DNA of 64,000 nt from Ashinkailepas kermadecensis (lineage: Eukaryota > Arthropoda > Thecostraca > Neolepadidae), in NCBI GenBank assembly GCA_034440615.1, contig JAOTOM010003685.1, forward strand, positions 113,123-177,122, written 5' to 3'. A program made the position numbers and the translations under genes. Shown here piece after piece: positions 10,395 to 20,985 of the stretch. How positions within the stretch are numbered: the stretch's first letter is position 1; the number at the start of each line of letters is the position of its first letter. Under the pieces are notes generated by a model, which worked only from the letters and a program-made list of their open reading frames with translations, was not told the origin of the DNA and searched no databases.

Positions 10395-11785
10395 GCCGTG
10401 TGTCTCGGTGTGGGCTGCGCCGTGTGTCTCGGCGTGGGCCGTGCTTGTGGCTCGGTGTGGGCCTGTGTCTCGGTGTGGGCTGCGCCTGTGTCTCGGTGTG
10501 GGTTGCGCCGTGTGTCTCGGCGTGGGCCTGCTGTGTGGCTCGGTGTGGGCCGTGTGTCTCGGTGTGGGCTGCGCCGTGTGTCTCGGTGTGGGCTGCGCCG
10601 TGTGTCTCGATGTGGGCTGCGCCGTGTGTCTCGGTGTGGGCTGCGCCGTGTGTCTCGGTGTGGGCTGCGCCGTGTGTCTCGGTGTGGGCTGCGCCGTGTG
10701 TCTCGGTGTGGGCTGCGCCGTGTGTCTCGGTGTGGGCTGCGCCGGTGTCTCGGTGTGGGCTGCGCCGTGTGTCTCGGTGTGGGCTGCGCCGTGTGTCTCG
10801 GTGTGGGCTGCGCCGTGTGTCTCGGTGTGGGCTGCGCCGTGTGGCTCGGTGTGGGCTGCGCCGTGTGGCTCGGTGTGGGCTGCGCCGTGTGGCTCGGTGT
10901 GGGCTGCGCCGTGTGTCTCGGTGTGGGCCGTGTGTCTCGATGTGGGCCATGCTGTGTGGCTCGGTGTAGGCTGCGCCGTGTGGCTCGGTGTAGGCTGCGC
11001 CGTGTGGCTCGGTGTGGGCTGCGCCGTGTGTCTCGGTGTGGGCCGTGTGTCTCGACGTGGGCCATGCTGTGTGGCTCGGTGTAGGCTGCGCCGTGTGGCT
11101 CGGTGTAGGCTGCGCCGTGTGGCTCGGTGTGGGCTGCGCCGTGTCTCGGTGTGGGCCGTGTGTCTCGATGTGGGCCATGCTGTGTGGCTCGGTGTAGGCT
11201 GCGCCGTGTGGCTCGGTGTAGGCTGCGCCGTGTGGCTCGGTGTGGGCTGCGCCGTGTGTCTCGGTGTGGGCCGTGTGTCTCGGTGTGGGCTGCGCCGTGT
11301 GGCTCGGTGTAGGCTGCGCCGTGTGGCTCGGTGTAGGCTGCGCCGTGTGGCTCGGTGTGGGCTGCGCCTGTGTCTCGGTGTGGGCCTGTGTCTCGGTGTG
11401 GGCTGCGCCGTGTGGCTCGGTGTAGGCTGCGCCGTGTGGCTCGGTGTAGGCTGCGCCGTGTGGCTCGGTGTAGGCTGCGCCGTGTGTCTCGGTGTGGGCC
11501 GTGTGTCTCGGTGTAGGCTGCGCCGTGTGGCTCGGTGTAGGCTGCGCCGTGTGGCTCGTGTAGGCTGCGCCGTGTCTCGGTGTGGGCTGCGCCGTGTGTC
11601 TCGGTGTGGGCTGCGCCGTGTGGCTCGGTGTGGGCGGCGCCTGTGGCTCGGTGTGGGCTGCGCCGTGTGTCTCGGTGTGGGCCGTGCTGTGTGTCTCGGT
11701 GTGGGCCGTGTGTCTCGATGTGGGCCGTGCTGTGTGGCTCGGTGTGGGCTGCGCCGTGTGGCTCGGTGTGGGCCGTGCCGTGCGT
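10395..11785 (+). repeat. 22-bp minisatellite with ~115-bp higher-order repeat
   Basis: The unit GTGTCTCGGTGTGGGCTGCG plus CC appears about 60 times. From 10921 a higher-order block starting GTGGGCCGTGTGTCTCG and containing three GTGTAGGCTGCG/GTGTGGCTCG units recurs at about 11036 and 11149, and in altered form afterwards. Confidence 0.96.
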
Positions 11786-12125
11786 CGGTCTACAGTTGGC
11801 TAACACTCCACTGGAGTGGGTAGCAGTGCCGTGCCTCGACAATCCGGCACAGACGTGACTCGAGGGACGAACCCAGTCGTGACTCGAATACTCGTGACCA
11901 GCTGGCGACGGCGGGCAGCCGGTGCTGCGGATCGGACTTTAAACTGTCGGTCCAGCGGACCAGACTGTCGGTCTGGCGGAGCATACTGCCTGTATCATGC
12001 GCCGCACTCGATATGGCAGACGAGACGAGCAGCGATCGATGGCTTCAGCCGGCGGCGGCTATTGTCTTCCCGGTCCTGGCTGGCTGGAGCCGAGGCCCGT
12101 CGGCCCGCTTGTCAGGCCGACAGCT
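11786..12125. other. Unique sequence between arrays
   Basis: No gene is recognised. A short direct repeat CGTGACTCGA occurs at 11855 and 11878. Confidence 0.5.
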
Positions 12126-14872
12126 CCGTGTCGACGGTACCGGCCCGACCTCTCCCACGTGCTGGTGTTGTCGTGCTGTGTCGACGGTACCGGCCCGACT
12201 CCTCCCACGTGCTGGTGTTGTCGTGCTGTGTCGACGGTACCGGCCCGACCTCTCCCACGTGCTGGTGTTGTCGTGCTGTGTCGACGGTACCGGCCCGACC
12301 TCTCCCACGTGCTGGTGTTGTTGTGCTGTGTCGACGGTACCGGCCCGACCTCTCCCACGTGCTGGTGTTGTCGTGCTGTGTCGACGGTACCGGCCCGACC
12401 TCTTCCACGTGCGGGTGTTGTCGTGCTGTGTTGACGGTACCGGCCCGACCTCTCCCACGTGCTGGTGTTGCCGTGCTGTGTCGACGGTACCGGCCCGACC
12501 TCTCCCACGTGCTGGTGTTGTGCTGTGTCGACGGAACCGGCCCGACCTCTCCCACGTGCTGGTGTTGTTGCGCTGTGTCGACGGTACCGGCCCGACCTCT
12601 CCTACGTGCTGGTGTTGTCGTGCTGTGTCGACGGTACCGGCCCGACCTCTCCCACGTGCTGGTGTTGTCGTGCTGTGTTGACGGTACCGGCCCGACTCCT
12701 CCCACGTGCTGGTGTTGCCGTGCTGTGTCGACGGTACCGGCCCGACCTCTCCCACGTGCTGGTGTTGTGCTGTGTCGACGGAACCGGCCCGACCTCTCCC
12801 ACGTGCTGGTGTTGTTGTGCTGTGTCGACGGTACCGGCCCGACCTCTCCCACGTGCTGGTGTTGTCGTGCTGTGTCGACGGTACCGGCCCGACCTCTCCC
12901 ACGTGCTGGTGTTGTCGTGCTGTGTTGACGGTACCGGCCCGACCTCTCCCACGTGCTGGTGTTGCCGTGCTGTGTCGACGGTACCGGCCCGACCTCTCCC
13001 ACGTGCTGGTGTTGTCGTGCTGTGTCGACAGTACCGGCCCGACCTCTCCCACGTGCTGGTGTTGTTGTGCTGTGTCGACGGTACCGGCCCGACCTCTCCC
13101 ACGTGCTGGTGTTGCCGTGCTGTGTCGACAGTACCGGCCCGACTCCTCCCACGTGCTGGTGTTGTCGTGCTGTGTCGACGGTACCGGCCCGACTCCTCCC
13201 ACGTGCTGGTGTTGTCGTGCTGTGTCGACGGTACCGGCCCGACCTCTCCCACGTGCTGGTGTTGTCGTGCTGTGTCGACAGTACCGGCCCGACCTCTCCC
13301 ACGTGCTGGTGTTGCCGTGCTGTGTCGACAGTACCGGCCCGACCTCTCCCACGTGCTGGTGTTGTCGTGCTGTGTCGACAGTACCGGCCCGACCTCTCCC
13401 ACGTGCTGGTGTTGCCGTGCTGTGTCGACAGTACCGGCCCGACCTCTCCCACGTGCTGGTGTTGCCGTGCTGTGTTGACGGTACCGGCCCGACCTCTCCC
13501 ACGTGCTGGTGTTGTTGTGCTGTGTCGACGGTACCGGCCCGACTCCTCCCACGTGCTGGTGTTGTCGTGCTGTGTCGACAGTACCGGCCCGACCTCTCCC
13601 ACGTGCTGGTGTTGTCGTGCTGTGTCGACGGTACCGGCCCGACTCCTCCCACGTGCTGGTGTTGTCGTGCTGTGTTGACGGTACCGGCCCGACTCCTCCC
13701 ACGTGCTGGTGTTGTCGTGCTGTGTCGACGGTACCGGCCCGACCCCTCCCACGTGCTGGTGTTGTCGTGCTGTGTCGACGGTACCGGCCCGACTCCTCCC
13801 ACGTGCTGGTGTTGTCGTGCTGTGTCGACGGTACCGGCCCGACCTCTCCCACGTGCTGGTGTTGTCGTGCTGTGTCGACGGTACCGGCCCGACCTCTCCC
13901 ACGTGCTGGTGTTGTCGTGCTGTGTTGACGGTACCGGCCCGACCTCTCCCACGTGCTGGTGTTGCCGTGCTGTGTCGACGGTACCGGCCCGACCTCTCCC
14001 ACGTGCTGGTGTTGTCGTGCAGTGTCGACGGTACCGGCCCGACTCCTCCCACGTGCTGGTGTTGTTGTGCTGTGTCGACGGTACCGGCCCGACCTCTCCC
14101 ACGTGCTGGTGTTGTCGTGCTGTGTCGACGGTACCGGCCCGACCTCTCCCACGTGCTGGTGTTGTTGTGCTGTGTCGACGGTACCGGCCCGACTCCTCCC
14201 ACGTGCTGGTGTTGTCGTGCTGTGTCGACGGTACTGGCCCGACTCCTCCCACGTGCTGGTGTTGTCGTGCTGTGTCGACGGTACCGGCCCGACTCCTCCC
14301 ACGTGCTGGTGTTGTCGTGCTGTGTCGACGGTACCGGCCCGACTCCTCCCACGTGCTGGTGTTGTCGTGCTGTGTCGACGGTACCGGCCCGACCTCTCCC
14401 ACGTGCTGGTGTTGTCGTGCTGTGTCGACGGTACCGGCCCGACCTCTCCCACGTGCTGGTGTTGTCGTGCTGTGTCGACGGTACCGGCCCGACTCCTCCC
14501 ACGTGCTGGTGTTGTCGTGCTGTGTCGACGGTACCGGCCCGACTCCTCCCACGTGCTGGTGTTGTCGTGCTGTGTCGACGGCACCGGCCCGACTCCTCCC
14601 ACGTGCTGGTGTTGTCTTGCTGTGTCGACGGTACCGGCCCGACCTCTCCCACGTGCTGGTGTTGTCGTGCAGTGTCGACGGTACCGGCCCGACTCCTCCC
14701 ACGTGCTGATGTTGTCGTGCTGTGTTGACGGTACCGGCCCGACTCCTCCCACTGCTGATGTTGCTGTGCTATGTAGACGGTACCGGCCCGACTCCTCCCA
14801 CGTGCTGGTGTTGTCGTGCTGTGTCGACGGTACCGGCCCGACTCCTCCCACGTGCTGGTGTTGCCGTGCTGT
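12126..14872 (+). repeat. 50-bp minisatellite, about 55 units, one CACGTG per unit
   Basis: The unit contains GTACCGGCCCGACCTCTCCC, ACGTGCTGGTGTTGTCGTGC and TGTGTCGACG. Spacing is almost exactly 50 bp throughout except for two 47-bp units (near 12515 and 12762). Those two mark a 247-bp higher-order duplication: 12459-12705 versus 12706-12952. The units contain KpnI-like GGTACC and SalI-like GTCGAC palindromes. Confidence 0.98.
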
Positions 14873-15567
14873 GCTCGGCTGCAGTCTCCGGGCGACGGCG
14901 ACGCCCGGGGGCCGGGCGGTAGCACGTGTGGGACGCCACCGCCACTGACGGTGTCCTGCCACGTGCAGCCTCCGCCGGCGGCGGCAGCGTCTGCCGTCTG
15001 CCGTCTGACGTCTGGTCGGAGCGCCCTAAGGCCAAACTAGCTAACTAACTGACGTCTGACGTCCGCCGGGACGGCCACGGTGGGCCGGCTGGAGCCGCGC
15101 CGGTCACGTCACGTCACGTGGTATCTCGGCGTCACGTGACGCCCGACGGTTGTCGAGTGGGCGTGTCGCGTGCCGATGTCACGTCACGCCACGTGATGAC
15201 CAACATTGACGGTGCGGCCGAATAGTGTTGGAGCCGGATCGGACGAGAGGCCCGAGAACGGAAACCACCAGAGGTGGGCAGGTTGTTTCCGCGCCGGCCG
15301 GCCTCGCCATCGGGAGCTGGTGCCGGCCGATGGTGATGTGCGCCTCTCGCCGCGGTGCTGAACACTCGCTGCGGTGCCCTTCGCCTTGGCCTTGAGTGCG
15401 GCTGTGACGCGGCGCCTTGATGAAAGGAATCACCGAGCTCACGACGCGCCGTGTCTGGCGACTTTTTGTCGGCACGCAGTGTGGCCGACTCGTTAGCGGG
15501 CGGCGGGTGGCCGATTGGCGCGGGCCGGTCACGGGCCAATGATGCTGCCCTGCTCCTGGCTCTCCCG
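14873..15567. other. Unique GC-rich sequence with clustered GTCACGTG motifs
   Basis: GTCACGTCACGTCACGTGG (15105-15123), GTCACGTGACGC (15132-15143) and GTCACGTCACGCCACGTGAT (15178-15197) cluster here beside the 34-bp tail insertion. No gene is seen. Confidence 0.5.
15005..15058 (+). mobile_element. 34-bp tail insertion with 10-bp target-site duplication
   Basis: CTGACGTCTG at 15005-15014 and 15049-15058 brackets a 34-bp insert that contains only the 3' half of the shared hairpin (GCGCCC at 15021-15026) and the A/C-rich tail. It appears to be an extreme 5' truncation of the same family. Confidence 0.65.
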
Positions 15568-15860
15568 GACAGCCTGACTCCCCAGTGGTGGCCTCCTGTC
15601 TCTCCCGGACAGCCTGACTCCCCAGTGGTGGCCTCCTGTCTCTCCCGGACAGCCTGACTCCCCAGTGGTGGCCTCCTGTCTCTCCCGGGCAGCCTGACTC
15701 CCCAGTGGTGGCCTCCTGTCTCTCCCGGGCAGCCTGACTCCCCAGTGGTGGCCTCCTGTCTCCCGGGCAGCCTGACTCCCCAGTGGTGGCCTCCTGTCTC
15801 TCCCGGACAGCCTGACTCCCCAGTGGTGGCCTCCTGGCTCTCCCGGACAGCCTGACTCCC
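15568..15860 (+). repeat. 40-bp minisatellite, 7 units, acceptor-like ends
   Basis: The unit is CCTGACTCCCCAGTGGTGGC plus CTCCTGTCTCTCCCGGACAG. Each unit carries a pyrimidine tract ending CAG and a CTGAC, the elements of a 3' splice site. No exon is recognised to the right. Related ~36-bp GTCTCCGGAGCAG repeats follow at 15880-15990. Confidence 0.93.
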
Positions 15861-15995
15861 AATAAAGGCTTCCTGTCTCCGGAGCAGTGGTGCCCTGTAT
15901 CCAGCGGTGCGGTAATGCCCTGTTCCCGGAGCAGCAGTACCCTGTCTCCGGAACAGTGGCGGCGTCCTGTCTCCGGAGCGGTGGTACACTTCCCC

Positions 15996-16920
15996 CGGAC
16001 CAGCGCTGCCGCTCTCCGCCCAGTGACCCCGCCACTGCTGACGTCATCACTATGACGGCCCCACCCTATCCCCGGCGGTAATGCGTCCACTCGATCGCTG
16101 TTTGCACTCGTATGACGATGTTCGGCCGCGTAGCCACGGCGACTCCCGAGTGGTGCCAGCTGTAGATGTTGACACTCCAGTCCTGCTGGCCGCATCAACA
16201 TCAGGTGGAGACACCGCCTTCGCTCTGCCGGTCGGTCGTGGGCCGTGAGCCGTGGGCCCCGGACCATGGGTCGTGGGTCGTGGGCCGTGGGCCGTGGGCC
16301 ATGTGCCGTGTGGCGATGCCGTGTGGCGGTGCCGGTGTCTGTGTCTGTCGGTGTGGGAGGCGCTTGGTGGAGAAAGCCCACCCGAGGGTGGTGTGCCACA
16401 GCGTCAGTGACGGGGTGGCGGCGGGCACGCCCTGGGACGTGTCGGGTCACACGCGCGGTACGGGGCGACCTGCAGTGCTGTCGTAACCGGCAGTGTCGGT
16501 CGGCTCGCCGGCGGGTCCGGCGGGTCGGCACTCTGGCATTACGTATCCGCACTTCATAGGTGTTTCTTTGTGACCTTGCTTTTGTGCCCGTCAGCTAGTT
16601 TATTTAATTAATTTTTCATGCTCTTGGTGAATTCTCTGTTGGCTGTCGGGATAGCATGGATAAACCAATATCGAAAATCTATGCTTACAAAACATACAGA
16701 ACGAAGCCTACTTACAAGATCTCCTACAGAGCAAAACCTATGCCTACAAGACCTACAGAAGTGCGTCAGGACGCTGTCGCGTCCGCAGTCGCAGAGTCGA
16801 GTGGCCGGCAGCTGGGACTGGCTGGGGCCATCACCGCCACGCTATGGCAGGCGGATCACTCCACACCATCCGATGCGAGGTCATCCCCACATTGACAGAC
16901 GGCTCACAACCCACCACGCG
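15996..16920. other. Unique sequence, no gene seen
   Basis: It contains a GTGGGCCGTGG/GTGGGTCGTGG run at 16255-16310. The A-rich part 16640-16760 holds three short CCTACAAGACCTACA-like repeats. Confidence 0.4.
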
Positions 16921-17100
16921 GGTGGCGAGTAGTCCAAGGGCAAGGTGCGCGTCTCCCAACCGAAAGGTCGCCGGTTCGAGTCCCACCTGTCGCTACTCTT
17001 CGCCCGCGATCAATCCGGCTGAGAGGTTGGCGGCGCTATATGACTCGAGGCAGTCGTAAGTCGTAAGACAGTCGATGCGTCGTGAAGCCAATAGCCACCA
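16921..17100 (+). mobile_element. tRNA-derived SINE
   Basis: The head resembles a tRNA gene (TGGCGAGTAGTCCAAGGG-like A box and a perfect B box GGTTCGAGTCC at 16973-16983). It is followed by a tRNA-unrelated body (TCGCTACTCTTCGCCCGCGA) shared with copies at 41360 and 53938. The 3' end has GCGGCGC (17030-17036) and GCGTCGT (17077-17083) stems, a GTCGTAA duplication in the loop, and a short GAAGCCAATAGCC tail. Confidence 0.8.
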
Positions 17101-17159
17101 ATGGCCGCCATCACGCCGAGGCGTGAGAGGCTGACAGGCAGGTCTCTGTCCTGCTTCTC

Positions 17160-17464
17160 GTGGCGTGAGAAGTCACACACCACACACGCGCACACACCCC
17201 CACACACACGCGCGCGCTTACTCGGTGCCGCCGCCGCCGTCGTCGTCGTGTGCAGCTGACGGCGACGGCGGCGGTGGAGGGGGCGGCGCGTGCGAGCGGC
17301 GGCGCGCGTCGCGTCGCGGCAACTTTGTTGGGTCGTCAGTGGCGCGGCCGGCGGCCTCCCGGACGGCCGTGCGGTGCGGTGCGGTGCGGTGCGGTGCGGT
17401 GCGGTGCGGTGCGGTGAGATACGGTGCGGCGCGGTGCGGTGTGGCGCGGCGCCCCGGCGCCACA
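17160..17464 (+). promoter_or_regulatory. GC-rich leader, possible 5' UTR/promoter before candidate exon
   Basis: GC-rich, CpG-dense sequence with a CA/CG tract (17167-17220), CCG/CGG runs (17224-17290) and a GCGGT pentamer array lies directly before the candidate initiation codon at 17465. No TATA box is visible. The idea that it is a CpG-rich promoter or 5' UTR rests only on composition and position. Confidence 0.2.
17371..17444 (+). repeat. (GCGGT)n pentamer array
   Basis: About 14 copies of GCGGT, with degenerate ends, lie 20 bp before the candidate initiation codon. Confidence 0.93.
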
Positions 17465-17596
17465 ATGCTGCCGGACAGCCCCACCGGAGACGGCCCCGTC
17501 AGCGGGCTGGCCGCTCCCAGGTTCAGCATGTTCACGCTGGCGGCCGTGGTGCGACCCGGGCTGATCCGGCGACTCAGCAGCATCAGCTTTATCAAG
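17465..17596 (+). CDS. Candidate first coding exon of Pkn (44 codons)
   Basis: This is a 44-codon stretch from an ATG in good initiation context (CACAATGC) to a consensus donor AAG|GTGACA at 17596/17597. It encodes a hydrophobic/basic leader ending RRLSSISFIK. I do not recognise a domain. The exon ends in phase 0, and the Pkn HR1a exon at 39795 begins in phase 0 on the same strand, so the two could be joined in frame. The frame is also open upstream to 17165, but that part is GCGGT-repeat translation and looks non-coding. The last ~30 bp and the donor are repeated downstream in an 85-bp array. Assignment to Pkn is inference from strand, phase and order only. It could be an alternative first exon, a different gene, or a chance ORF. 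Aligned RNA reads joining 17596 to 39795 would settle it. Confidence 0.35.
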
Positions 17597-17935
17597 GTGA
17601 CACTCCCGCCCTCCCCTGTCCCTCTCCTCGTGTCTGCGACACGGTGTGACCCGGCGACTCAGCAGCATCAGCTTTATCAAGGTGACACTCCCGCCCTCCC
17701 CTGTCCCTCTCCTCGTGTCTGCGACACGGTGTGACCCGGCGACTCAGCAGCATCAGCTTTATCAAGGTGACACTCCCGCCCTCCCCTGTCCCTCTCCTCG
17801 TGTCTGCGACACGGTGTGACCCGGCGACTCAGCAGCATCATCGGTACCAAGATGACCTCCCCCCCCCCCCCCCCCCCCCCCCTCTGCGACACGGTCTGAC
17901 CCGGCGACTCAGCAGCATCATCGGTACCAAGGTAG
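17563..17935 (+). repeat. 85-bp array duplicating an exon end and 5' splice site
   Basis: Each unit contains CCGGCGACTCAGCAGCATCA, then GCTTTATCAAG|GTGACA and 50 bp of intron-like sequence. Junction-equivalent positions are 17596, 17681, 17766, 17851 (ATGACC, donor lost, followed by a C24 run) and 17932 (GTAGCA). Only 17596 keeps the phase with the ATG at 17465. Confidence 0.95.
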
Positions 17936-17977
17936 CACTCCCGCCCCGTGCCTCCGCTGTCCCCGCCCCGCGTCTCT

Positions 17978-18046
17978 GGTCATCATCTCACCATGCCTCT
18001 GGTCATCATCTCACCATGCCGCTGGTCATCATCTCACCACTCCCCA
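17978..18046 (+). repeat. 23-bp repeat, 3 units
   Basis: CTGGTCATCATCTCACCATG appears in three near-identical copies. Confidence 0.9.
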
Positions 18047-20741
18047 CAGTGGCCGCTTCCACCCCAGTCTGACATTTGCAGACGGTTGGTGTGATCCAGT
18101 GGCGCCGTACTGCGGCCCACGTGGTGATTAAGGCGCCCAGGCGCTGAAGGGCAGGCCATTCGACGCCCATAAACGCGGCCAGAAGTGATTCGGTGCCCTG
18201 GTGTCTTTATGTGTTGCCGTTAAATACTCCGGACGACTTGCAAACTCCAATAGTTGTATTAGCAAACGCGCCATCTTTCTGGCTCACACCTAAGAAGCTA
18301 CATGCTCCACACAGTCATGACGCTAAGTTGTCCCTATCTCAGGCCCACAAACTGCCGCAAATATTGCTGCGAACTTTAGTCAGGCTGTCTTGCACATGCT
18401 CGCTCCGCTTAATTCCTGAATTCCAACGGATAAGTCAAGTCCTCAGATGGTCGTCGGTTGGTCCTCGGATGTCGTACACTCAGACGCCGTGTAATCTACG
18501 TGTTCGAATCAGGCGTGTCATTGGACGTGCGGCGCTCCGACTCTTCACACTCCCCCCCACAAAAAAGCGGCCGTTCCGCACCACCGGAGCGGCGGCGCTC
18601 CTCTCCGGCGTCCGCGCGGCAGCTCCGCATGGCAACAGGCGAACCGTCCCACCCGCCCGACATGCTGGGCCAGGTGTACGGCCGCTCCGCCCCGCCGCCG
18701 CCGGACCAGCTCGATGACTGTCCGCCGCAGACACCATCCACTCGGCGGCAGTCCTCGTGAACTGGGCTCTGCGTGTCCGGCAGCGGTCCACGTGCTCGGC
18801 CGGCCACACTGCGCCCTCTCCAAGAGCCCACGCCGATCTCGTGCATTCGTCTTCATACCGCGAAGACAGCGACAAATCCCCACACGATATCGTTCTGCGC
18901 TGCCACGCCCGTCGCATGGGGCAGTGTGAGCGGCGTTTTGTCGTCGTTCGCCGACAGCTCGCCGTGTCGGATTCCCGTGGGCTGGGCTTGTGCGCAGTTT
19001 TGGCCGGCTGGTCGCCAGGGAGCCGGAGGAGCGGCCGCGAGCCCAACGACCGGAACGGCAGCGTGCACGCCACTTGCACGCTGCAGCTGTCGATAAGCTC
19101 GGCTCGGATGGCAATCGCTGCCGCCGCCGTCCGAGATGCGCCGGCTCGCTGGCGCTGCGGGTCGCGTGGCCGTTGGCGTTGTGGCAGCGCGTGTTGGTTT
19201 ACATCTAAATACGCCGAATTGCTGATTACACGCCTGTGCTGTGTGCTGGTGCCTCACACGTGACCAATGGGTGCGATGGTGTCGGGCTGTGCTGTCGCGC
19301 CGTCTCGACGACGCGTCGGCGAGGCGAGGCGAGACGAGAGCAGCGCAGCTGAACGACGGCAGGGTGGACGGGGTCGGCGGCTGCCGCTCCGTGTTGATCC
19401 GTTGTCTAGTAATGGCCGCCCACACCGGGCGGCGGTGTTCGTGGTACCCGTCTCACACTTGAGCGGCGGCCCCCTCAGCCGTGCTACTGGTGTTCCGCTC
19501 GGCCGGCAGCTGGCGGGGCGGACTGCTGGAGATGCGCCACCTAGTGCAGCGGTGCCCAGTGTAGGTGCCCAGTGCAGCGGTGCCCAGTGGCGCCGTTACT
19601 GGCTGAGTGGGTTTGTCCGCCGTGCTGCCGCACACCGACTCCGGGGGGGAGGCGTGACCTCGTGCATCGGTCAGGCAACTCGGGTCTGCCGTCCTAGATG
19701 GACCGTCGTGGCCACTCAACCCCACCGCCCCACGCCGACGGTAGCATACGCTCGAAACGTTCACAATGCATGCGTGTCTACCGACGCTGATATGTTCACC
19801 GCTTGTCAATTTATATCACCATTTTTTTGTTGTCCGTAATCTTCACCAAAAAGCCCCCACAAAGCCCCACCAATTCGTCGTAATATAACACCGCACACCT
19901 CGGAACATAATAGATGCTGCTAAATATATGTGTCCCGCTACTTGATAAGATGCGCCGTTTTTGCATGGTGGGAAGGATGCATTTGGTGGTTGGACGACAA
20001 TTCGCTTGCGGATACAGAGGTCATGAGGATTAGAACAAATGACAATTGTTTGCGCACAGGCATTGTGGTCGAATGGTTTGAAGTATTGATTAGCCCGCAC
20101 CACATGCGTTGTTTTGCAACCAAGGGTACCTCTTTGTCGACAGGATATCGGTGTTGTTCAAAACAACTCAATACACCGATCCAATTTACCAGCGCTCGTG
20201 ATCGACTGTCCGCTACCGACTCAAGCAATCGTTTTGTAGTTATATTGATGTGGTGCAGAAACTCAACCTTAGTCTATGTTCAAATTCCACAAAGCATACG
20301 AAAAAAACGAGGACATTGGGAACATGCATTGCTACACACGGCGACACAAGCCGACTAGCTACACAAGCTACACAAGCTACACAAGCTACGCAAGGCGGCC
20401 AGCTCACCGATGGCGTCACATGGGAAGAACCCTCCATTTACATGGTCGAACATCACACAGATCTACGATCTCCGTGAGCGGGTAGATGGCCGTCCGTCGT
20501 AGGATAAGCCATGCTAGTGGACGTGGTGTACTGCGGCACAGTGTGCCAATGCGGTGCCGGTCAGGAGGTGGGGTATGCTTCAGGACGCCGGTGGAAAACG
20601 GCTCACTCCGATGATTACCATCAGATCAAGAGCCAGCAGTGCGAATTGATGATTATGTGGCGTCCGTCTGACAGAGGTGCCGGCGCTGCTCGGGTTGCGC
20701 TATCGTAGGGAGGTGTGCAAGCCGTGGCGTTGTAGGGGGCT
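18047..20741. other. Long mostly unique stretch, no gene recognised
   Basis: 18050-19500 is GC-rich and unique. 19540-19600 has GTGCCCAGTG repeats. 19830-20330 is AT-richer and non-repetitive with no recognised domain, possibly a decayed element. 20361-20396 has CTACACAAG x4. I looked for HR1, kinase, reverse transcriptase and transposase motifs and saw none. Confidence 0.45.
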
Positions 20742-20985
20742 GTCTGGGTGTGGCGGGGAAGTATGCCGGCCGAGGCGTGGCGGGGAAGTATGCCGGCCGA
20801 GGCGTGGCGGGGAAATATACCGGCCGAGCCGTGGTGGGGAAGCATACCGGCCGAGGCGTGGCGGGGAAGTATACCGGCCGAGGCGTGGCGGGGAAGTGGT
20901 GGGGAAGTATACCGGCCGAGGCGTGGCGGGGAAGTATACCGGCCGAGGCGTGGCGGGGAAGTGGTATGGAAGTATACCGGCCGAG
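20742..20985 (+). repeat. 27-bp minisatellite, about 9 units
   Basis: The unit is GCCGAGGCGTGGCGGGGAAG plus TATACCG. Two units carry an extra GGGGAAGTGG(T/A). Confidence 0.95.

Noticed and set aside
8965..11842. 952-residue + frame and 834-residue - frame
   Set aside because: They run through three unrelated minisatellites on opposite strands. There is no domain and no splice structure.
12045..14962. Open frames of up to 937 residues on both strands over the 50-bp array
   Set aside because: The 50-bp unit cycles through all three frames every 150 bp without a stop. The products are low-complexity translations of the repeat.
15861..15866. AATAAA polyadenylation signal
   Set aside because: A single hexamer at the edge of an array, with no upstream coding exon or downstream GU-rich evidence.
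19830..20330. Possible transposase fragment in AT-richer unique DNA
   Set aside because: No catalytic motif, terminal repeat or multi-copy evidence could be seen.
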